A DNA stretch of 37,950 nucleotides. Origin: Patescibacteria group bacterium. GTDB taxonomy: Bacteria > Patescibacteriota > Gracilibacteria > UBA1369 > UBA12470. The DNA lies in contig JAHIUS010000017.1 in assembly GCA_018816885.1 (NCBI GenBank), positions 1 to 37,950 on the forward strand, given 5' to 3'. Position 1 is the stretch's first letter, and the number at the start of each line of letters is the position of its first letter. Shown piece by piece: positions 31,417 to 37,950 of this stretch. A program made the translations under genes and the position numbers. The notes below the pieces were generated by a model, which was given only the letters and a program-made list of their open reading frames with translations, was not told the DNA's origin and did not search any database.

Positions 31417-32328
31417 TTAGGTTAAAAATTTCAGGAGTGCCTTGGCGATTAGGAGTCTTGCTTTTGATTGTTTAAAAACAATTGAAGCGGGGCTGTCTAT
31501 TACTTCAGCGGTGATTTCTTCGCCTCTGTGGGCGGGGAGGCAGTGCATTATTTTTGCTGAGTGCTTAGCATGAGATAGAAGCTCCGAGTTTACTTGGTAA
31601 GGTTTGAAAATCTTGAGTCTTTTCTTGAACTCATCTTCAAGTCCCATTGAAATCCAGGTGTCGGTGTAGATTATGTCGGTGTTTTTGACCGCTTTTTTCG
31701 GGTTGTTGGTGGATTGGAACTTGTGTTTGGCCAGTTGTGTGATTTTTTCAGAGATTTCATATCCTTTTGGAGTTGAGATGCTGAATTTTATCCCAAAAAT
31801 ATCGCAGCCGAGCATCAAGGAATTAGCGGTGTTGCAGCCGTCCCCGATGAAAGTGACCTTCAGGTCTTTGGGGAATCCGCTGTGCAAGTCCCAAATCGTG
31901 TAGAGGTCTGCGAGGGTTTGAGTGGGGTGGTGCAGGTCGCATAGGCCGTTGATTACCGGGATTTGGGAGTTTTCTGCCAGTTCTTGTATGGTTTTGTGGG
32001 AAAAAACTCTTGCGAGGATGATGTCTGCGAAATTCTCGAGATTTTTAGCGATATCGCTGATTGACTCCCTTCCTTGGATGTTTGATCCGCTTGTTAGAAT
32101 TTCGGGGCTTGAAAGATATATTGCGTTTCCTCCTAATTGGGTTGCCGCGACTTCGAATGCGACTTTTGTTCTCAAGGATGGTTTTTCGAAGATCATTGCA
32201 ATTGATTTGTTCTTGAAATGTTCTTGGTTTTGACCTGTGTTCAGATGTTGGAAATTCAGGTCTTTTGCGATGTCGAATATTTCAAGAATCTCTTTCTTGG
32301 AGAGGTCTGTAATTTTGGTTAGATGCAT
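31417..32328 (-). CDS. argF: Ornithine carbamoyltransferase
   Basis: A 303-residue enzyme forming citrulline from ornithine and carbamoyl phosphate. The carbamoyl-phosphate motif is FEKPSLRTKVAFE at about residues 49-61. ILARVFSHKTIQELA, the NGLCDLHHPTQTLAD block, the ornithine-binding TDTWISMGLEDE and the HCLPAHRGEEIT motif near the end identify an OTCase rather than an aspartate or acetylornithine carbamoyltransferase. The ATG at 32328 has TTTAACC ten bases upstream, immediately after an intrinsic terminator. It is the first structural gene behind two tandem arginine attenuators. Confidence 0.95.
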   Translation of the reverse strand: MHLTKITDLSKKEILEIFDIAKDLNFQHLNTGQNQEHFKNKSIAMIFEKPSLRTKVAFEVAATQLGGNAIYLSSPEILTSGSNIQGRESISDIAKNLENFADIILARVFSHKTIQELAENSQIPVINGLCDLHHPTQTLADLYTIWDLHSGFPKDLKVTFIGDGCNTANSLMLGCDIFGIKFSISTPKGYEISEKITQLAKHKFQSTNNPKKAVKNTDIIYTDTWISMGLEDEFKKRLKIFKPYQVNSELLSHAKHSAKIMHCLPAHRGEEITAEVIDSPASIVFKQSKARLLIAKALLKFLT

Positions 32329-32342
32329 GATTTTATTAGGTT

Positions 32343-32374
32343 AAAAAAAACTTCGTGAGAGATTCACGAAGTTT
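32343..32374 (-). terminator. Proximal arg attenuator terminator
   Basis: On the minus strand, AAACTTCGTGA (32374-32364), a 5-base loop and TCACGAAGTTT (32358-32348) form an 11-bp perfect stem running into eight Us (32350-32343), 15 bases before the argF ATG. The same TCACGAAG also occurs inside leader peptide 2 (32420-32427), so it can capture the 5' arm (32364-32371) as an antiterminator. Confidence 0.85.
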
Positions 32375-32398
32375 ATGTAGTAAATTGTCGCGTTTGAG

Positions 32399-32470
32399 TC
32401 AGCGACGGAGCTTTGGGGGCTTCGTGAGGATTTTTTGGCGTCGGCGGGTTGTGAGAATTGGTTTGATCAT
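32399..32470 (-). CDS. Arginine leader peptide 2 (proximal)
   Basis: A 23-residue open frame on the minus strand, starting MIKPILTTRRRQ and ending KLRR before TGA (32401-32399). It holds three adjacent Arg codons (CGC CGA CGC, 32446-32438) and two more at the very end. TTTACC lies ten bases before its ATG, the motif that precedes genuine genes here. A ribosome stalled at the first Arg codons would leave the leader segment 32420-32427 free to pair with the terminator 5' arm. This predicts read-through into argF when arginyl-tRNA is low. Confidence 0.78.
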   Translation of the reverse strand: MIKPILTTRRRQKILTKPPKLRR

Positions 32471-32483
32471 GATTTTTTTAGGT

Positions 32484-32513
32484 AAAAAAAACTCCACTTT
32501 TTTTCCAGTGGAG
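32484..32513 (-). terminator. Distal arg attenuator terminator
   Basis: On the minus strand, CTCCACT (32513-32507), an 8-base A-rich loop and AGTGGAG (32498-32492) are followed by eight Us (32491-32484). It lies between leader peptides 1 and 2. Its 5' arm is identical to the 5' arm of the preceding hairpin (32554-32560), allowing the 3' arm of that hairpin (32542-32548) to form a competing antiterminator. Confidence 0.87.
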
Positions 32514-32546
32514 GGGTGTTTTTTTACATATAGCATGATGTCTCCA

Positions 32547-32597
32547 CTAGATTAGTGGAGCTCGGCGTGCGCTAGATGTGTTTTGTAAGGTTTTCAT
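32547..32597 (-). CDS. Arginine leader peptide 1 (distal)
   Basis: A 16-residue frame, MKTLQNTSSARRAPLI, ending with TAG (32549-32547). Two adjacent Arg codons (CGC CGA, 32567-32562) lie just before the hairpin CTCCACT-AATCT-AGTGGAG (32560-32542), whose arms overlap the last codons and the stop. A ribosome stalled on the Arg codons would cover the first arm only and free AGTGGAG to bind the terminator arm, the textbook 2:3 antiterminator. The predicted transcription start is within about three nt of the ATG, so this peptide may be translated from a leaderless end. Confidence 0.82.
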   Translation of the reverse strand: MKTLQNTSSARRAPLI

Positions 32598-32606
32598 TGC
32601 GAGGGT

Positions 32607-32635
32607 ATTTTACATGCAATTTGGAGTTTTGTCAA
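32607..32635 (-). promoter_or_regulatory. argFG promoter, leaderless type
   Basis: On the minus strand a perfect TTGACA (32635-32630), exactly 17 bp, then TAAAAT (32612-32607). The leader peptide 1 ATG starts nine bases after the -10 box, so the transcript should begin at or within a few bases of the AUG. The -35 box overlaps the end of the U-tract terminating the upstream gene. Confidence 0.8.
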
Positions 32636-32659
32636 AAAAAAGCGACCAATGAGGTCGCT
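32634..32659 (-). terminator. Intrinsic terminator of the hypothetical gene at 32673
   Basis: On the minus strand AGCGACC (32659-32653), loop TCATT, GGTCGCT (32647-32641) and a run of Us down to 32634. It ends the upstream transcript directly before the argFG promoter. Confidence 0.88.
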
Positions 32660-32672
32660 TTAGGTGAAAGTT

Positions 32673-33104
32673 TTATCTTTTTCTCGTGGGTCGTTCTTCA
32701 CCACTGAATACTCTATCTGCGGCGGCTCGTGTTCGACTTGTTACTTTTCTTGCAACCTCTGTTAGTCCGGTTCCCCCTTGATCTGATGGTCTTTCCAGGA
32801 TTCTTTCCAACAAGTAGTTCATTAGGATTTCTCTTTCTTGCTGGTTGCGTACTTGAATTTTTAATGCTCGCTCAGCATGTTCAATAATTAATTGTACATC
32901 TTGTTCCGATGCCGGTTTACCTGAAGGTTTTGATTGTAAAAATCTTTCGATATATGTGTATAATGTGTCTCCGATTTTTCCATGGGATCCTGCTGCGGCT
33001 CGGATTATGTCCACTATTTGTTCCGGAGAAGAAATCATTGCTTGTATGGTTGCCCATTTCACTCCTCGTTCCATTTTTTCTTCCAGCCTATTTGGCGTGT
33101 TCAT
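32673..33104 (-). CDS. Hypothetical protein
   Basis: A 143-residue soluble, charged, mainly helical protein with no membrane segment or recognised motif. The middle (EQDVQLIIEHAERALKIQVRNQQEREILMNYLLERILER) should form long helices, and the C-terminus is basic (TSRTRAAADRVF and RPTRKR). It has its own intrinsic terminator 14 bases downstream and is divergent from the 1310-residue gene, sharing a 144-bp gap. The ATG is preceded by TTAATCAAATAAAATC without a Shine-Dalgarno site. The function is unknown. Confidence 0.75.
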   Translation of the reverse strand: MNTPNRLEEKMERGVKWATIQAMISSPEQIVDIIRAAAGSHGKIGDTLYTYIERFLQSKPSGKPASEQDVQLIIEHAERALKIQVRNQQEREILMNYLLERILERPSDQGGTGLTEVARKVTSRTRAAADRVFSGEERPTRKR

Positions 33105-33248
33105 GATTTTATTTGATTAAATAACTTGGTTACTGATTTTCGTATTATATTGAGGATATGTCAAGGTCTGATGGATGTCATTCTTTCTGTTCGCCTTGTC
33201 TTGTTCGCCTGAATGTTTTATAGTTACCTCCTTTTTTAATGGTAATTG

Positions 33249-36200
33249 ATGGTTTTTTCTCCTGAACAAATAACGATTGATGATTCTCGGCTCTTGGAAG
33301 TCCCACCTGATCTTTCTCCTGTTGTTTCTGCGATTGATCCGATGATCCAAGTAGATTTTGTCAGGGGGCTTTTAGATGATATTGATGTTGTTGAGCGGGA
33401 TGATGAAGTTTTGGTAAGTCTTTCCAGTTTGAGGACTTTTCTGCCGGATAATGAAATGGTGGGGATGCTTGGAGCCAAGGCTATGGTTTCTCGGATGCTT
33501 GGGCTTACGTTTGAGGGACAGGCTAATTTTTTACATGATGATCGTAATTTTGTAATTCTTAGGGAGTTAAATGAATTTCTGGATTCGAAAAATATTTGTT
33601 CAGTGGTTGCAGATCCTGAAACCGTTTTTATTTTGCTTCGTAAGTTTTTGGAAGACTTATCTGATGCTGCTCTTGCTACTCAATCTAAAGAAGATTCTTT
33701 ATTATCTTTGGCGGAAAACTATAGTAATCCTCCTGAGGAGGATGAAATTTGTTCCGCAAAGGTTCTGAAATTTCGTGTTCTTGATCCTAAAAAGCGCAAA
33801 AAAGCTCTAAGAGGTGCAATATTGAGTTTGCTGAAGGATCAGAATGGCAAAATAGATATACGAGTTAGCAATAAAGGATTAGATAAGATGGCGCTTGAGT
33901 TTGTGGCTCATGATGATAAGGACGGCAGGATGCTTCGCAATATCGGTGGGTTTAGGCCTTATGGTCTTGAAATTAAGGATTCCGAGAGGGCTATCGCGAA
34001 GGCTTTTAATATTGATCCTGCGCGAGTTATTGAAAATGGTTCATCCGAAATTATATGTGATAGCGAAGAGGTTTATCAGGGAGAAATTCGTTCCTTGAAG
34101 CCGCTTAAGAAAATGGGGTTTTTGGGCAAAAGGAAGGTTGTAATAGATGAAGTGGAATATTTTATTGTTAAAAAAGATGGGAATGTTCTTTTGTACCCTT
34201 GTATAAGTGAGTTGAGTAGAGAGGTTTTCGATAGACCTGTTCCAAAGGTTATGGAAGAGTTCAAGAGGCTTGGACTGTTTTCTCACTATCCTCCTAGAGG
34301 GGAAGATATTGTTTCGGAACCTTTTTTGAAGTGTGTTTTTGAGATTGCCGCTAAAATCAGAAATCTTCTTGATGGGACTGTGCTACAGTCTGCCGAGGAG
34401 ATTGATTTTTTGGTTTCCACATCTGTTGATATGGGGCGTTTTACTCATAGAGTTCGTTTGGCTGATCCTCTTTTGGATGAAGAAGGTAATCCTCTTCCCG
34501 GTAGTTCCCTGAGGGGGCTTATGCAGCTTCTTTTCGGTATAGATGTCCGTCCTCTTGAAGAGGTGCTGAATGATCAAGTTTCCGCGCGAAAAGTTTATAG
34601 GTTTATTGTTGAAACTTATCCGAACTTTGCGAATACAATGCCACATGGTTTGTGTGCTGAAGTTGATGATTTTAAGATTTTCACGGCTAATAAAGAGAAG
34701 CTTTTGGAAAAAGGTATTGTTTTTGATGACAATGAAGTTTTGAAGCTTAGGGATCTTGTTAATGGTGAGGCCGTAAATCTTGTTGAATATTTTGATTTAC
34801 TCAAGAAGCTTATTAAAAGTTCGGCCGAAATTGCAGGGGATGGGCATAAAATTGTTTTTAATTCGGATGCCGTTTCGAGCTGTGATGAGCTTACCAAAAT
34901 GGTTATTTTTGGGCTTATGGATGAGTGTGGTGAATTGGAGTTTGAGTGTCCTTTGCAGGGTTATAAAAGTGCCAAACCTATTGAAGGGGTTCGTCGTAGA
35001 GCCGATTATAAGATGCAAAGTGGTTTTAATAATGCTGCTGTAAAGGTTGTGTCGTTGCGCAAGCCCGCCAATTATGATGGTTCAATGGAAGAGCTTCCTT
35101 TCAGTTCTTTGCTTTGGGCTCTTGCGGAAAGTAATTTTGGGATTGATATGTCCACTGTTGATGAGGCGAGAAGTCACCCGGCAGGTGAGGCTGTTATCAG
35201 ATTTTATTCTCGCGAGTGGGCTGATATGGAGGAGCGTGTTTTCAGCAAACTGGCTTATGTTGTTCCTGAAGATTTTACTGATGATTGCGAGTTGAGCGAT
35301 CAAGATATTCGCAAGTTTTGTGATTTATTGAATGGTCGTGATAAAGATATTTTGGGGAGTTATGATTTTTTGAGAAAAATTCTTGATAGTTTAGGTGAGA
35401 CTGTTCTGGTTTGCGATATCTCGGCTGTTGATCTTAATACTTTGAGGTTTTTGCAGGATTATTCTGGGGATTCTGGCAAAAAGGTTAAAATTGTTATGGT
35501 TGTACCTCCTTCTATTGAGATGGTGGCTTCCGGAGGTGAAGTCGATTTATTTGAAAATAGACTTGAGGAGTTGGCTCTTGGGGATGAGATTGATTTTGAT
35601 GGGTTGAAGAGTTGGGCTTGTGAAGTGGGGAAGCTTTCGGATTATAGGGCTTCTGCGGATCTTTTGGGTATTGCGGTTGAAAGATTGTTTGATGATGTTG
35701 GGTGTTTTGCAGATTGGGTTTTTGATATTTCATCGAGTCGTTTTGATGGGGATGTGTTTGAGGTTGATGATAAAGGCCGCATGTTAATGTCTCTTTTTTC
35801 CGGAATTATCGAACAAGCTCATAGGGCTTTGGGTGGCAAGGACCATGAAGCGAGTATTTTTTCCGGCGATGTTATACAGTCGGCTTTTTCTTATTTGAAG
35901 CAAGCGACAGATCCATATGATGGGGTGCCTGAAGGAGATGAATTGGCTCAGTTCTTGAAGAATTATGCTTGCGATATGCTGATGATTTCTTCTCTTTATT
36001 TTCAGGTTAAAGAAAGGGGTTATGAATCTGCGGAAGAGATGGTCGCTGCGATGAAGGAGCCTACTCAATCTGTTGCAAGGATTTTCGGGTCTGAGGTGCG
36101 GGGTTGTGAGCTTATTGAGAAATCTCCTGCGGTTTTGTATCTGGATGCTTTGGTTTGTTGGGAGCTCAGAGAATATGAGAAGGTTATCGCTATAGCCAAG

Positions 36201-37181
36201 GAAGTTGTTGATGATGGCAGTTTTGAAAGGCCTTATTTTGAGTGGTGGAAGAGCAAATTATCGTTTGAATCCGTGGAAATGGGAAGTGCTTCTGTTCCCG
36301 ATTTCTCTCGAGTTAATGTTTCCGAAAAAGATAGAGGGATTGAGGCCAGATTGTCTTATTTGGCGGCTGTTTCCGCTGCGAAACTTGCTTTGAAGCCCGG
36401 GAATGATAGGTTTCGTGATGATTTCGATAATTATTCTTCTCTTTTCCAGAAATTTGTTGATAAAGGGGAGCAGATGATTCCTTCTTGGAATCTTACTCAT
36501 TTTTATTTCGTTTGGGCTGAGTTTTTACTCCATTCAGGGGATTTCTTTGGATGCAGGGAATATTGTAGGAAAGTCAGGGCGGTTATGAATACGGATGCTT
36601 CTTATTATGAGACTATGAGTAAGCGGATTGAGCATTTTTATTCGGAGGTTAATTTGGGAGAAGGGATGAAGTATTTTTCTGCTATGAAGGAAAGTGATGA
36701 TTTAAGTAATCTTGAGAAGGTGAAGCAGAAGTTTTTGTTTGCGGCTTTGACGGAAAAGGTTATTGCGGAAGAAGAGACAGATGAAATTACCTATAAATCT
36801 GAGTTTAAGATGACCTATGTGCAGGCACTTTCTTTTTTACTTGCTCTTGAAGATTTTGGAGAGGGGAGGGAGGAGTTTGATATGGGGTCTGTTTCTGTGG
36901 ATTTCAGGGGTAAAAGTTATTGTTATTCTGATGTTGTTCCCGATGGGATTGATCTTTCTCTGATGGTTTTATCTGCAAATCAAAAATCTATCGATGTGGC
37001 TTGGGATATGTTTGTTTCCAAACCTAATCAGATTGTTGATTATGCGAAGACAATGAGCGGATTTTTTGCAGGATTTTCAAAAGGTTTTAAGGATGCTGAT
37101 TTGCAATCTGTTCTTCTGGAATGTTCTAAGCAATGGGCTGATTTTACTTCTCAAGCTGAAAACCCGAAAGAAACCACATGA
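33249..37181 (+). CDS. Very large hypothetical protein (1310 residues) with an internal duplication
   Basis: A soluble acidic protein with no signal peptide, membrane segment, P-loop or family motif that I recognise. I choose ATG 33249 over the TTG one codon upstream. Two regions about 190-200 residues apart resemble each other: SSLRGLMQLLFGIDVRPLEEV (near 420) with SSLLWALAESNFGIDMSTVDE (near 620), and RDLVNGEAVNLVEYFDLLKKL (near 502) with CDLLNGRDKDILGSYDFLRKI (near 692). The last 400 residues are helical with TPR-like pairs (LYLDALVCWELREYEKVIAIAKEVV). Together this suggests a multi-repeat scaffold or binding protein. Base composition and codon use match the neighbours, so it does not look recently acquired. 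Confidence 0.85.
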   Translation: MVFSPEQITIDDSRLLEVPPDLSPVVSAIDPMIQVDFVRGLLDDIDVVERDDEVLVSLSSLRTFLPDNEMVGMLGAKAMVSRMLGLTFEGQANFLHDDRNFVILRELNEFLDSKNICSVVADPETVFILLRKFLEDLSDAALATQSKEDSLLSLAENYSNPPEEDEICSAKVLKFRVLDPKKRKKALRGAILSLLKDQNGKIDIRVSNKGLDKMALEFVAHDDKDGRMLRNIGGFRPYGLEIKDSERAIAKAFNIDPARVIENGSSEIICDSEEVYQGEIRSLKPLKKMGFLGKRKVVIDEVEYFIVKKDGNVLLYPCISELSREVFDRPVPKVMEEFKRLGLFSHYPPRGEDIVSEPFLKCVFEIAAKIRNLLDGTVLQSAEEIDFLVSTSVDMGRFTHRVRLADPLLDEEGNPLPGSSLRGLMQLLFGIDVRPLEEVLNDQVSARKVYRFIVETYPNFANTMPHGLCAEVDDFKIFTANKEKLLEKGIVFDDNEVLKLRDLVNGEAVNLVEYFDLLKKLIKSSAEIAGDGHKIVFNSDAVSSCDELTKMVIFGLMDECGELEFECPLQGYKSAKPIEGVRRRADYKMQSGFNNAAVKVVSLRKPANYDGSMEELPFSSLLWALAESNFGIDMSTVDEARSHPAGEAVIRFYSREWADMEERVFSKLAYVVPEDFTDDCELSDQDIRKFCDLLNGRDKDILGSYDFLRKILDSLGETVLVCDISAVDLNTLRFLQDYSGDSGKKVKIVMVVPPSIEMVASGGEVDLFENRLEELALGDEIDFDGLKSWACEVGKLSDYRASADLLGIAVERLFDDVGCFADWVFDISSSRFDGDVFEVDDKGRMLMSLFSGIIEQAHRALGGKDHEASIFSGDVIQSAFSYLKQATDPYDGVPEGDELAQFLKNYACDMLMISSLYFQVKERGYESAEEMVAAMKEPTQSVARIFGSEVRGCELIEKSPAVLYLDALVCWELREYEKVIAIAKEVVDDGSFERPYFEWWKSKLSFESVEMGSASVPDFSRVNVSEKDRGIEARLSYLAAVSAAKLALKPGNDRFRDDFDNYSSLFQKFVDKGEQMIPSWNLTHFYFVWAEFLLHSGDFFGCREYCRKVRAVMNTDASYYETMSKRIEHFYSEVNLGEGMKYFSAMKESDDLSNLEKVKQKFLFAALTEKVIAEEETDEITYKSEFKMTYVQALSFLLALEDFGEGREEFDMGSVSVDFRGKSYCYSDVVPDGIDLSLMVLSANQKSIDVAWDMFVSKPNQIVDYAKTMSGFFAGFSKGFKDADLQSVLLECSKQWADFTSQAENPKETT

Positions 37182-37210
37182 TTGTATCTTGGATCCTTGG
37201 GATTTGTTTT

Positions 37211-37543
37211 TTAGTTCCCGTAAGCTGCGCCTGTGTAGATGATATCGTTTGCACCTCCGTAAGCTGCACCTGTGTAGATGATGCTGTTTGCTCCGGCTAC
37301 ATTGTCGGTTACGATGATAACTTCTTCACCCGTGTTGGCTTTGTAGCCCGGAATGAAGATTTTATTCTCCATGTCCTTGGATTCGTTTAATATCTGAAGC
37401 TTCTTGATGAAGTTGTCAGATAAGTTGTTGTCCAGTGCTGGATTTTGCCACATGAGGCTCATTGTTAGACTTACTATGAGTGCTCCGGCAAGTAGTCCGA
37501 GAACGAACATTAGTAGCCCGTTTTTTTTGTTTTGATCAGTCAT
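37211..37543 (-). CDS. Small membrane-anchored protein with a C-terminal 13-residue repeat
   Basis: A 110-residue protein. A short polar N-terminus (MTDQNKKNG) precedes one hydrophobic segment at about residues 10-31 (LLMFVLGLLAGALIVSLTMSL), so the rest should lie outside the cytoplasm or be anchored to the membrane. The C-terminus ends in two copies of GANxIIYTGAAYG, encoded by a 39-bp direct repeat (37220-37297). The exposed aromatic and glycine-rich tail could be a binding or assembly element, but no function is known. A strong promoter lies at 37575-37603. It is convergent with the large hypothetical gene. Confidence 0.75.
   Translation of the reverse strand: MTDQNKKNGLLMFVLGLLAGALIVSLTMSLMWQNPALDNNLSDNFIKKLQILNESKDMENKIFIPGYKANTGEEVIIVTDNVAGANSIIYTGAAYGGANDIIYTGAAYGN
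37220..37297. repeat. 39-bp tandem repeat, two copies
   Basis: Unit 1 (37220-37258) and unit 2 (37259-37297) both start GTAAGCTGC and share CCTGTGTAGATGAT. They code the duplicated tail of the anchored protein on the minus strand. Confidence 0.85.
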
Positions 37544-37574
37544 CTTTTGTTTTGTTAAGATGTTTTATCTTAAA

Positions 37575-37603
37575 ATAATAACATTTTCAGGGGTTGATGT
37601 CAA
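37575..37603 (-). promoter_or_regulatory. Promoter of the small anchored protein gene
   Basis: On the minus strand TTGACA (37603-37598), a 17-bp spacer, TATTAT (37580-37575), 31 bases before the ATG at 37543. This is one of the best consensus matches in the window. The remaining gap to tRNA-Met (37604-37809) shows no gene. Confidence 0.75.
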
Positions 37604-37809
37604 GTGCTTGAGGGCTCTTTTGTGGCTTTTCTGTGACATTTTGGGGGTAGTGAAAAAGGTTGTTCTGGAGCTGAAACTAGCCTTGCCTATGTTCGAGTGA
37701 CAATTTGTTTTGTTGAAATTCTTATTTATATCTTGGCTTACGCCTTGGTTTGAGGAAAAATCCAACGTTTTTAAGGCTCGCAAGTAGGATTTTATCCTCT
37801 TGCGAGTGC

Positions 37810-37886
37810 TGGTAGCAGGGGTCGGGATTGAACCGACGACCTCAGGCTTATGAGTCCTGCGCTCTAACCAACTGAGCTACCCTGCC
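37810..37886 (-). tRNA. tRNA-Met(CAT), probably elongator
   Basis: On the minus strand the acceptor GGCAGGG (37886-37880) pairs with CCCTGCT (with a G1-U72 pair), followed by A73 and an encoded CCA. The anticodon loop CTCATAA gives CAT. The G1-U72 pair and overall sequence resemble Bacillus-type elongator tRNA-Met. A tRNA-Ile(CAU) cannot be formally excluded without looking at tilS determinants. Confidence 0.88.
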
Positions 37887-37896
37887 GTGTTGTGTT

Positions 37897-37950
37897 AGCT
37901 AATAGCTTATGGCTAATAGCTTGTGGTGTAGGTGTTTTGCCTTTGGCAAA
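37897..37950. repeat. Heptad array AGCTAAT-type plus hairpin at the window end
   Basis: AGCTAAT, AGCTTAT, GGCTAAT, AGCTTGT (37897-37924) are followed by GGTGTTTTGCCTTTGGCAAA, a hairpin very similar to that at 31323-31343. The module is cut by the window edge. Confidence 0.65.

Noticed and set aside
32355..32555. Plus-strand open frame of 66 residues upstream of argF
   Set aside because: It is the shadow of the arginine attenuator on the opposite strand; composition is not protein-like.
1..37950. Recoded UGA (glycine) genetic code as in Gracilibacteria/SR1
   Set aside because: TGA ends several well-bounded genes (htrA, rlmN, LCP), and complete proteins are obtained with the standard code.

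Overview
This window looks like a piece of a Candidate Phyla Radiation (Patescibacteria) chromosome, possibly Peregrinibacteria-like; the phylum is inferred from gene content and is not proven. The clues are moderate GC content with compact operons, almost no Shine-Dalgarno sites, a VirD4-like ATPase with no conjugation neighbours, DUF3467, LCP and YerC/YecD proteins of the CPR kind, several lineage-specific hypotheticals, and a HisRS of archaeal/eukaryotic style. UGA is a stop codon here (htrA, rlmN, the second arg leader), so the UGA-Gly lineages are unlikely.

Layout. 1-4360: end of an unknown gene, the folate pair MTHFS-glyA (minus strand), a region rich in inverted repeats, and an HtrA protease. 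4360-4865: tRNA-Leu(GAG) and tRNA-Val(TAC), separated by repeats. 4948-13132: a divergent TrpR-family (YerC/YecD, HisR-like) gene, then a complete histidine operon: his leader peptide, hisS, short hisG, hisD, hisC fused to the HisB phosphatase, hisB dehydratase, hisH fused to hisA, hisF, hisIE. Its genes overlap or nearly touch. 13152-16065: DUF711, nitroreductase, a frameshifted ADP-ribosyltransferase-like gene and an RBBP9-type hydrolase. 16123-19553: proline synthesis, proB (with an N-terminal DNA-binding domain), proA, proC. 19600-25719: sigma-region-4 protein, OmpR-like regulator with a degenerate receiver, rlmN, a coiled-coil protein, DUF3467, dtd, glyS and a hypothetical. 25980-29823: VirD4-like ATPase overlapping an LCP protein. 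29993-32635: argF-argG (minus strand) behind two tandem arginine attenuators. 32673-37950: hypotheticals including a 1310-residue protein, a small anchored protein and tRNA-Met.

Regulation is the most striking theme. Three amino acid operons carry visible cis control. The his operon has a leader peptide with three consecutive His codons before a terminator. argFG has two successive leader peptides rich in Arg codons, each followed by mutually exclusive hairpins ending in a U-tract; the first appears to be translated from an almost leaderless mRNA. proB carries its own helix-turn-helix domain and has a palindrome between its -10 box and start codon. Gene ends and intergenic gaps are also full of short tandem repeats that differ in sequence but share a 7-nt period, and many start codons are preceded by a TTTAACC-like motif 9-10 nt upstream instead of a Shine-Dalgarno site.
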